Part shown: piece by piece, positions 19,250 through 25,554 of the stretch | How positions within the stretch are numbered: the first letter of the stretch is position 1 | Layout: each line of letters opens with the position of its first letter | DNA from: a virus | Virus record (IMG/VR): IMGVR_UViG_3300025674_000347 | Coordinates: 1-25,554 of that record | DNA: 25,554 nt | Strand: one strand, 5' to 3' | The notes under the pieces: generated by a model | Database searches by the model: none | Seen by the model: the letters and a program-made list of their open reading frames with translations, nothing else | Told to the model about the DNA's origin: nothing | Translations under genes and position numbers: made by a program

Positions 19250-20191
19250 ATGGCTCTCATCACCAACGCCTTCACCACCTACTCGGCGGTGGGCAACCGG
19301 GAAGACCTAGTCGACAGCATTTACGACATCTCGCCGGTCGACACCCCGATCCTTTCATCGGTCGCTCAGACCAAGGCCACCGCCGTCAAGCACGAGTGGC
19401 AGACGGACAGCTTGTCTGCTAACACCACCGCTAACGTCCTGCTGGAAGGCGACGTCGTTTCGGCGCAGGCTTCCACGGCGACTTCGCGGGTCGAGAACTA
19501 TTGCACGATCTCGTACAAGGCTCTGGCTGTGACCGGCACTCAAGACGCCGTCAGCCACGCGGGCCGGGCGTCCGAGCTTGCCTACCAGCTGGCCAAGCGC
19601 TCGCGCGAGATCAAGCGCGACATGGAGACCATCATCACCGCGAACCAGGGCTACAATGCTGGTAATGCGACCACCGCGCGCGAAAGCCGCGGCCTCGGCT
19701 CGTGGATCACCAGCAATGACAGCCGTGGCACGGGTGGCGCTGATGCCGCTTCCGCGACCGCTGGTGCGACTGACGGCACGCAGCGGGCCTTTACCGAGGC
19801 CATGCTGAAGTCGGTCATGCAGCAGGTCTTCGACAACGGCGGCGAGCCGGAACTGCTGACGGTTGGGAGCTTCAACAAGCAGACCGTCTCGGGGTTCACG
19901 GGTCGGTCGTCTGCGCGTCAGATGATCGCTGAGGATCGCATCCAGGGTGCGGCGTCGCTTTACGCGTCCGACTTTGGTGACCTCAAGGTGATCGCCAACC
20001 GCTTCCAGCGGGCTCGCGATGCGTTCGTGCTCTCGCCGGAATACGCGGCTGTTGCCTACCTGCGGCCTTTCGCGGTCGAGGAGCTTGCCAAGACCGGCGA
20101 TGCGGAGAGCCGTTTCCTCCGCGCCGAGTGGACGCTTGAAGTCCGCAACGAAGCCGCTCATGGCGTCGTGGCTGACCTGACCACGTCCTAA
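19250..20191 (+). CDS. major capsid protein, SU10 type
   Basis: A 313-residue HK97-fold coat protein with an excellent GAGGAGG upstream of ATG 19250. Typical segments are NAFTTYSAVGNREDLVDSIY, ISPVDTPILSSVAQTKATAV with HEWQTDSL, the long helical stretch ELAYQLAKRSREIKRDMETI, and a C-terminal SPEYAAVAYLRPFAVEELAK and RAEWTLEVRNEAAHG, which I recognise as the SU10/DUF5309 capsid family. It is followed by a strong terminator, as expected for a highly expressed gene. Confidence 0.92.
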   Translation: MALITNAFTTYSAVGNREDLVDSIYDISPVDTPILSSVAQTKATAVKHEWQTDSLSANTTANVLLEGDVVSAQASTATSRVENYCTISYKALAVTGTQDAVSHAGRASELAYQLAKRSREIKRDMETIITANQGYNAGNATTARESRGLGSWITSNDSRGTGGADAASATAGATDGTQRAFTEAMLKSVMQQVFDNGGEPELLTVGSFNKQTVSGFTGRSSARQMIAEDRIQGAASLYASDFGDLKVIANRFQRARDAFVLSPEYAAVAYLRPFAVEELAKTGDAESRFLRAEWTLEVRNEAAHGVVADLTTS

Positions 20192-20200
20192 GCGCGTTGA

Positions 20201-20264
20201 GGCGGGTTCTCCCAGCCCGCCGACCCCGCGGGGGCGGCTTGCCATTGCCGCCCCCGTTTCTTTT
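20201..20264 (+). terminator. strong double-hairpin terminator after capsid gene
   Basis: A first stem GGCGGG (20201-20206)/CCCGCC (20216-20221) is followed by a perfect 10-bp stem CGGGGGCGGC (20229-20238)/GCCGCCCCCG (20247-20256) and TTTCTTTT. It lies 10 bases after the capsid stop codon. It probably sets a step down in expression between the capsid and downstream tail genes. Confidence 0.9.
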
Positions 20265-20273
20265 GGAGCTTCG

Positions 20274-20582
20274 ATGTCCCACAAGCAGACGTTTCGCGAG
20301 GCTTTCTCGCCAACAGCTCGCAATGTCACGATCGTGGATGGCGACGACCTGCACATCGGCGTTGAGGTCGATGCCGGCGCGTTGCGCGAGAGCGCCAAGG
20401 CTCTGCGCGATCTGAACGATCACGAGCCGTTGCACAAGGACATGCGGCTGGCTGCGATCATCCCCGAGGATGTTCTGCAACGATCCTTCCAGGAGGGCTG
20501 GTTTAATGACCGACGCGCCTGGAAGCGCTGGGCCAACGATCCAGATCATCGCGACTTCCGCGTCTGGGAGGGTCAACTGTGA
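20274..20582 (+). CDS. conserved hypothetical phage protein
   Basis: A 102-residue protein with TTTGGAG upstream of ATG 20274. The central helices LRESAKALRDLNDHEPLHKD and the end DRRAWKRWANDPDHRDFRVW plus EGQL resemble short proteins found after the capsid gene in podovirus-like genomes. Function unknown, possibly a head accessory factor. The stop codon overlaps the GTG start of the glycosyltransferase. Confidence 0.7.
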   Translation: MSHKQTFREAFSPTARNVTIVDGDDLHIGVEVDAGALRESAKALRDLNDHEPLHKDMRLAAIIPEDVLQRSFQEGWFNDRRAWKRWANDPDHRDFRVWEGQL

Positions 20583-21244
20583 ACGATCAGGGCATCAAGA
20601 TCCTGGTGGCGGTCCCGAACACCGGCCACTTGGTCACGGCAACGGCGGTCTCGATCGCCGAGATGTTGCAACACTTTGAGGCGTCCAGCGCGCCCTTCGC
20701 CAAAGAGGCGCGGCTGATCGCGGCACAGGGCTCGATCCTGCCCGAGATCCGGCACAAGCTGGTCGCCGAGGCTTACGAGTACGGCGCGACGCACATGCTC
20801 TGGGTGGATAGCGACATGCGCTTTCCCAAGGACGCGCTGAACAGGCTGCTGAACCACGGCAAGCACGTCGTGGGGGTCAATTACGCCCGCAAGGAGCCCG
20901 AGGCTCGCCCGACCGCTTTGACGCTTGATGAGCGCCCTTTGAGCGCTGGCTCGACGGGGCTGATCGAGGTCGCGCATATGGGGTTTGGCCTAATGTTGGT
21001 CTCGATGAGCGCCTATGACGCGATCGACCTGCCGTTTTTCGCGTTCGAGCCGATACCGCCGACGAATGCTCGGTGCTACGGCGAGGATGTCACCTTTGGC
21101 CGCAAGCTGCGCAAGGCAGGCGTCAAGGTCTTTTGCGATGCCGATCTGAGCCGTCATGTCCAGCATATCGGCCCCTATTCCTACACCCTGGCCGCTGACG
21201 AGGCCGTCGAGCCTGACAAGCCGCAGCTGCAATTGGTGACGTAA
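20579..21244 (+). CDS. GT2-like glycosyltransferase
   Basis: A 221-residue protein with a GTG start overlapping the previous stop. The GT-A fold is indicated by the N-terminal strand IKILVAVPNTGHLVTATAVS, then HKLVAEAYEYGATHMLWVDS with the metal/nucleotide-sugar motif DSDM (family DxD), FPKDALNRLLNHGKHVVGVN, an acceptor loop with GFGLMLVS, and GEDVTFGRKLRKAGVKVFCD. The donor and acceptor cannot be read off. Embedded among head genes, it may decorate virion proteins, DNA or cell-surface sugars. Context alone does not decide. Confidence 0.8.
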   Translation: MNDQGIKILVAVPNTGHLVTATAVSIAEMLQHFEASSAPFAKEARLIAAQGSILPEIRHKLVAEAYEYGATHMLWVDSDMRFPKDALNRLLNHGKHVVGVNYARKEPEARPTALTLDERPLSAGSTGLIEVAHMGFGLMLVSMSAYDAIDLPFFAFEPIPPTNARCYGEDVTFGRKLRKAGVKVFCDADLSRHVQHIGPYSYTLAADEAVEPDKPQLQLVT

Positions 21245-21245
21245 C

Positions 21246-21863
21246 ATGGCCATCTCGACATACGCAGAATTGAAGACCGCCGTCGCGGAGTGGGGGAACC
21301 GCACTGATCTGACGACGCAGATCCCCGACTTTATCGCGCTTGCCGAGGAGCGGATCAACGCGAAGTTGCGTGTTCGCCAGATGGTCGCGCGCGCCACAAC
21401 GGACGCCGCCGAGTATCTGGATCTGCCTGATGACTGGATCGAGGCTCGCGAGGTCAAGCTGACCAACAGCAAGACGACCGTGCTCGACTATTACAGCCCG
21501 ATCGCGCTCGACAAGCAGTTTCCCTACGGCGGCGCTGGCCAGCCGAGCGGGTTCACGATCGTTGGCTCGCAGTTGCGCCTGATGCCGGCCCCGAGCGGGT
21601 CGATGACGGTCGAGATCGGCTACTACCAGCAGGTGCCGGCTTTGTCGGACAGCCAAACGCAAAACGCGGTGCTGACCGACTTCCCGCGCGTCTACCTCTA
21701 CGGCTCGCTGGTCGAGATGCAGAACTATTTGATGGACGCGAAGACGTTGCAGCGTTTCGAGGCTCTGTTCGACGAGGCCGTTCGAGTGGCCAACACCGCG
21801 AATAAGTCATCGACGCATGCCGGCGGCAGCCTGCGCGTGACGCCTGGAGGAAATGTCGTATGA
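21246..21863 (+). CDS. head-tail adaptor (P22 gp4-like)
   Basis: A 205-residue protein from ATG 21246. The N-terminal helices STYAELKTAVAEWGNRTDLT and IPDFIALAEERINAKLRVRQ, strands with TTDAAEYLDLPDDWIEAREV, then FTIVGSQLRLMPAPSG, VEIGYYQQVPALSD and a final helix RVYLYGSLVEMQNYLMDAKT match the adaptor/tail accessory proteins of podoviruses. It should sit beneath the portal and link it to the tail hub. This supports a short-tailed virion together with the portal type. Confidence 0.85.
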   Translation: MAISTYAELKTAVAEWGNRTDLTTQIPDFIALAEERINAKLRVRQMVARATTDAAEYLDLPDDWIEAREVKLTNSKTTVLDYYSPIALDKQFPYGGAGQPSGFTIVGSQLRLMPAPSGSMTVEIGYYQQVPALSDSQTQNAVLTDFPRVYLYGSLVEMQNYLMDAKTLQRFEALFDEAVRVANTANKSSTHAGGSLRVTPGGNVV

Positions 21864-24637
21864 CCACCTGGACAAACATTTCCGGCGGGAGCGCCATCAG
21901 CGAGTCCTTGGCTGATCAAGCGGCGACCAGCGCAACGGACGCGAGCAATAGCGCCACCTCGGCCTCCACCAGCGCGACTGCGGCGGAAGCGGCCAAGACT
22001 GGCGCTCAAGCGTCTGAAACGGCCAGCGCGGCCAGTGAGACCGCTGCGGCGGCTTCAGAGGCCGCTGCGGCCTCGTCGGAAACGGCGGCGGCGGCGAGTG
22101 AGGCGGCGGCGTCGTCCAGTGAGACGGCGGCGGCAAGCTCTGCCACTAGTGCAGGCACCTCGGCCACTAACGCAGCCACCTCCGCGAGCAATGCCAGTAC
22201 CTCGGCTGCTAATGCGGCGACCTCGGAAAGCAACGCAGCCACATCTGAAAGCAATGCTTCCACTTCAGCCACTAATGCGGCGACCTCGGCGAGCGGCGCG
22301 GCTTCCAGTGCCACTGCGGCGGCTTCCAGTGCCACTGCTGCGGCGGCGAGCGAAACCGCTGCGGCGGCGAGCGAGACTGCTGCGGCGGCGAGTGAGACTG
22401 CTGCGGCCTCGTCGGAAACGGCGGCGGCTGCAAGCGAGAGCGCGGCTGCGGCCAGCGAGACTGCGGCGGCGGGCTCCGCCACCAGCGCCAGCTCCTCCGC
22501 CACTAGCGCCAGCACGTCAGCGTCAGGTGCCGCGACATCCGCGACGAACGCTGCCACCTCGGAGAGCAACGCCGCCACCTCGGAAAGCAACGCCTCTACC
22601 TCGGCAAGCAGCGCCGCCACCAGCGCGACGGCAGCGGCGGGGTCAGCCACATCGGCTTCAAATTCGGCTAGTAGCGCAGCCGCCGACCTAGCGACTTTCC
22701 AGGGCCAGTATCACGGCGCGTCAGCGACCGCTCCGACCACTGGCCTGGACACGGGGGATCTCTATTTCGACACCGTCGCGAACGCGATGAAGGTATACAA
22801 CGGCTCCTCCTGGGTCGCTGCATATATCTCATCGGCTGGCATGCTGGCAGCAGCCAACAATTTGTCAGATGTCAGCTCAACCTCTGCCTCTAGGACCAAC
22901 CTCGGCCTCGGCACGATAGCGACCCAAGCGGCCAATTCGGTGGCGATCACGGGCGGGTCGATCTCGGGCATCACTGATCTCGCGGTGGCTGACGGCGGCA
23001 CGGGCGCTTCCACGGCTTCGGCGGCACGCACAAACCTGGGGCTGGTCATTGGCACGGACGTGCAGGCCTACGACGCTGGGCTAGCCGACATTGCTGGCTT
23101 GGCTGTTACTGACGGCAATGTGATCGTCGGCAACGGCAGCAATTGGGTGGCCGAAAGCGGGGCGACGGCGCGGACATCGCTTGGCCTGGGCACGATGGCA
23201 ACACAGGCGGCGACCGGCGTGGACATCGACGGCGGCACCATTGACGGAGCCACCATCGGCGGCACAAGCGCGGGCGCGGTGACGGCGACGACGCTGACGG
23301 CGACGGACGCCTCCGTCATCAGCGCATCAAGCTCAAGCGACGCGCTCCGTATCACACAAACGGGCGCGGGCAATGCGCTAAAAGTTGAGGACAGCACAAA
23401 CCCTGACAGTACGCCGTTTGTGGTTAATGCGAGCGGCAACGTCGGTATTGGTACTTCGTCACCTACGCACATGCTCACAGTGGGTGAGGATGGCAGCAAC
23501 AACCCCGGTCAAATCTCTCTTGGAAGAGGCGGCTTGGAAGATGCAAAAATTTTCTTCACGCGAGCTGGAAACAACGACGCCGAGATAACTTATAATTCTG
23601 ATGAAGATTTATATATCAAAAATAACTTTGCCGCTGGTGATGTGGTGTACAGCAACAACCTTGGTGAACATATTTTTAAATATGGCAGTGCTGGTGCGGC
23701 TGAAGCCATGCGCATCGATAGCAGCGGCAACGTGGGCATTGGTACTTCGTCACCCGCCCTTCCGCTTCACATATCTTCAGCCACACCTGCTATACGTCTC
23801 ACTGATACTGACGATAATAGTGATGCTCAGGTGAGTGCCGCTGCGGGTGGACTGCTTGTTCTTGATGCCGACATTGGCAATGAAGTCGCTGGTACTGCCA
23901 TCCTTTTCAGAGTTGATGGCGGCAGTGAAAAAATGCGTATCGACAGCAGCGGAAATGTCGGTATTGGTACAGCTTCTCCTGATGCAAAGCTCGGTGTATA
24001 TTCCGGTTCTCTCGGCACAACGGATGGAGACCAATTAGAACTAGCAAGGTTTATCTCAGCGGCCAGTAATGGTAGTTATTTAAGAGTTTTCACAGAACGA
24101 GATGGTGATGGGACGAATTGGACTACCGCATTTACTCGTATTCAGCAACGTGTTGACACAACAGATCAAGGTTACATTCAATTTAATGGTGCTGATAATC
24201 TGTATGGAATAAGTATTGGTAATAATAACACTGAATACATGCGTATTGAAAATGGTGGCAACGTCGGCATCGGCACGTCATCCCCCGCCGCCGCGTTAGA
24301 CGTATCCGGCACCGCCCGCGCCACGCAGGGTATGCCAATCATCACTGAGGCTGGCACCGCCAAGACCCTCGCTTTGACCGACAACGGCGGTTACGTCCGC
24401 ACGACATCAGGGTCCGCTGTCACGATCACGGTGCCCCTCAACTCGTCTGTCGCGTTCCCGACTGGCGCGGAGATCGTTGTCTTTCAGGACGGCGCTGGGC
24501 TTGTGACATTTGCGGCCACGGGCGGCGTGACGATCAAGTCAAAGGACAGCAATTTGTCGCTCGGCGGGCAGTATTCCGCCGCCACGCTAAAAAAGGTGGC
24601 AACAGACACCTGGGATCTGATCGGGGATCTCGCTTAA
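21860..24637 (+). CDS. mosaic tail fibre / receptor-binding protein
   Basis: A 925-residue protein. Residues 10-280 are an Ala/Ser/Thr repeat (TSATNAATSESNAATSES and similar), likely a trimeric rod. Residues 295-330 contain GDLYFDTVANAMKVYNGSSW, a fibre link module. The middle carries repeats of RTNLGLGTIATQAA. At about 523, 622, 694 and 797 the motif GNVGIGTSSP recurs (TASP once), a module I know from fibres of marine phages. The end is ATDTWDLIGDLA. From about 23500 to 24260 the DNA is clearly AT-richer than its flanks, indicating recombination. It starts 4 nt before the adaptor stop, so is translationally coupled. Confidence 0.88.
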   Translation: MTTWTNISGGSAISESLADQAATSATDASNSATSASTSATAAEAAKTGAQASETASAASETAAAASEAAAASSETAAAASEAAASSSETAAASSATSAGTSATNAATSASNASTSAANAATSESNAATSESNASTSATNAATSASGAASSATAAASSATAAAASETAAAASETAAAASETAAASSETAAAASESAAAASETAAAGSATSASSSATSASTSASGAATSATNAATSESNAATSESNASTSASSAATSATAAAGSATSASNSASSAAADLATFQGQYHGASATAPTTGLDTGDLYFDTVANAMKVYNGSSWVAAYISSAGMLAAANNLSDVSSTSASRTNLGLGTIATQAANSVAITGGSISGITDLAVADGGTGASTASAARTNLGLVIGTDVQAYDAGLADIAGLAVTDGNVIVGNGSNWVAESGATARTSLGLGTMATQAATGVDIDGGTIDGATIGGTSAGAVTATTLTATDASVISASSSSDALRITQTGAGNALKVEDSTNPDSTPFVVNASGNVGIGTSSPTHMLTVGEDGSNNPGQISLGRGGLEDAKIFFTRAGNNDAEITYNSDEDLYIKNNFAAGDVVYSNNLGEHIFKYGSAGAAEAMRIDSSGNVGIGTSSPALPLHISSATPAIRLTDTDDNSDAQVSAAAGGLLVLDADIGNEVAGTAILFRVDGGSEKMRIDSSGNVGIGTASPDAKLGVYSGSLGTTDGDQLELARFISAASNGSYLRVFTERDGDGTNWTTAFTRIQQRVDTTDQGYIQFNGADNLYGISIGNNNTEYMRIENGGNVGIGTSSPAAALDVSGTARATQGMPIITEAGTAKTLALTDNGGYVRTTSGSAVTITVPLNSSVAFPTGAEIVVFQDGAGLVTFAATGGVTIKSKDSNLSLGGQYSAATLKKVATDTWDLIGDLA

Positions 24638-25524
24638 TGTTTGCGCGCGCGATGATGATAGGGGCGCAGGTAGCTGCGGCGGGCGGCGTTCCTTACAGCA
24701 TTGACGTTCTGTCTGTCGCTGGTGGCGGCGGCGGTGGCGGCACCAATGGTGGGGATTATATGGCTGGCGGCGGCGGCGCTGGTGGCTATCGGTATGTGAC
24801 CTCTCATTCCGTCAACACCGGGACCACTTACACGGTTACCGTTGGCGCGGGTGGCGCAGGTGGCGTTACCCGAAACCAAGGCGACAATGGCTCCGACAGT
24901 GTGTTCGACACCATCACGAGCGCCGGTGGCGGTGGGGGCGCTGCTGGGTCCGCAGGGGCCGGAGGCACAGCGGGCAGCAATGGTGGATCTGGCGGCGGCT
25001 CAGCCGCTAACGGCAGCGCTGGATCTGGCAACACGCCATCAACGTCTCCTTCCCAAGGCAATAACGGAGGCTCCGGCACGGCCAGCCAATGGTTTGGCGG
25101 CGGCGGCGGTGGTGGCGCTGGAGCGGTTGGAGGCGACGCTGCGACGTCCCCGACCACGACCGCTGGTCACGGTGGCGCGGGGTTGGCAAATAGCATTACG
25201 GGGTCATCCGTAACCAGGGCCGGTGGCGGCGGCGGGGGTATCAGCAATAATACCGGCGGGTCCGGTGGCACGGGCGGCGGCGGCGATGGCGGCGCTGATG
25301 ACAACGGAACGGCGGGGACCGCCAACACAGGCGGCGGCGGTGGTGGAAGCGGCGGGAATAGTGCTGCGGGCGCTAAAAACGGCGGCGCTGGCGGCTCGGG
25401 CGTCGTTATCTTGCGGATGCTCACCGCTGACTATAGCGGCACGACGACCGGAAGCCCGACCGTCACGACAGACGGCTCTTATACCGTGCTGCAATATAAT
25501 TCGTCCGGGAGCTACACGGCATGA
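24637..25524 (+). CDS. glycine-rich tail-tip-like protein
   Basis: A 295-residue protein starting in TAATG overlap with the fibre gene. It begins with a short hydrophobic stretch, then YSIDVLSVAGGGGGGGTNGG and long Gly/Ala/Ser/Asn-rich loops, closing with AGGSGVVILRM and a beta-rich end (VTTDGSYTVLQYNSSGSYTA). The VLxVAGGGGGG...GGSGVVILRY frame is the glycine-rich domain of phage fibre tips. It may cap the fibre and contact the receptor, as polyglycine adhesins do in other phages. Specific function is inferred from position and composition. Confidence 0.75.
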   Translation: MFARAMMIGAQVAAAGGVPYSIDVLSVAGGGGGGGTNGGDYMAGGGGAGGYRYVTSHSVNTGTTYTVTVGAGGAGGVTRNQGDNGSDSVFDTITSAGGGGGAAGSAGAGGTAGSNGGSGGGSAANGSAGSGNTPSTSPSQGNNGGSGTASQWFGGGGGGGAGAVGGDAATSPTTTAGHGGAGLANSITGSSVTRAGGGGGGISNNTGGSGGTGGGGDGGADDNGTAGTANTGGGGGGSGGNSAAGAKNGGAGGSGVVILRMLTADYSGTTTGSPTVTTDGSYTVLQYNSSGSYTA

Positions 25525-25554
25525 GCCATTTCGCGAAAATTGAGAACGATGTCG
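25521..25554 (+). CDS. start of another tail-region gene (partial)
   Basis: ATG 25521 overlaps the previous TGA (ATGA). The 11 codons before the window end read MSHFAKIENDV, the characteristic opening of a short protein type (MxHFAxIxxNxV) found beside tail genes in many marine phages. The gene is cut by the window edge. Confidence 0.6.
   Translation, partial: MSHFAKIENDV

Noticed and set aside
19355-20398. 347-codon minus-strand frame opposite the major capsid gene
   Set aside because: Runs across the capsid gene and its terminator; no domain and no ribosome site.
22006-22650. Ala/Val/Leu-repeat frame on minus strand in the fibre gene
   Set aside because: Pure reverse translation of the Ala/Ser/Thr repeat; not a gene.
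21950-22690. CRISPR-like or minisatellite array
   Set aside because: Repeats are codon-phased, imperfect and without spacers; they encode the fibre rod.

Overview
The window is the left part of a temperate, podovirus-like phage, most likely a prophage, from a GC-rich bacterium. An alphaproteobacterial host is my best guess from base composition and gene style, not something the sequence proves. A 3' fragment of a tRNA-Pro gene (anticodon CGG, minus strand, 147-191) lies next to an integrase and excisionase. It has no 5' half, so it is attL of a prophage or attP of a circular phage genome. The right end, the lysis genes and most tail genes lie beyond base 25554.

Layout. 1-459: attachment region with no gene but dense repeats. 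460-5377: leftward early operon, read from the right: two tiny genes, YqaJ-like exonuclease, Rad52-like annealing protein, SSB, a 26-residue membrane peptide, small zinc and Sm-like proteins, an unknown protein, excisionase, integrase. 5378-6162: immunity region with a CI/S24 repressor, a divergent Cro-like gene, and operators sharing a 14-bp element. 6158-9869: rightward early operon: two PD-(D/E)XK nuclease-like proteins, a replication initiator carrying a likely origin inside its coding sequence, a helicase-loader-like protein, a protein ending in DnaA domain IV, and a DUF6456-like protein. 9837-11298: a second small switch (HTH repressor, duplicated operator, strong promoter), three small unknown genes and a terminator-rich gap. 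11299-25554: late genes: DUF6321-like protein, a polyvalent-like accessory protein with an antisense gene at its 3' end, terminase small and large subunits, P22-like portal, small virion genes, scaffold, SU10-type major capsid protein, terminator, glycosyltransferase, head-tail adaptor, a long mosaic tail fibre, a glycine-rich tip protein and the first codons of one more gene.

How it works together. The repressor and Cro-like protein decide between silence and two divergent early operons. The left one supplies recombination (exonuclease, annealing protein, SSB) and integration/excision. The right one supplies replication, in a lambda O/P-like arrangement: four 23-bp iterons with inner palindromes, then four 12-bp A-rich repeats, lie inside the initiator gene between its DNA-binding and C-terminal parts. 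The late region builds a capsid with a short-tail type portal and adaptor and an exchangeable receptor-binding fibre.

Most notable: the embedded origin; the MazG-like/DnaA-domain-IV fusion; a 28-unit hexanucleotide array beside remnants of a duplicated zinc-protein gene; three imperfect copies of the tRNA core around the attachment site; a three-copy hairpin array before the late genes; a 338-nt dual-coding overlap; and several genes too short for routine calling.
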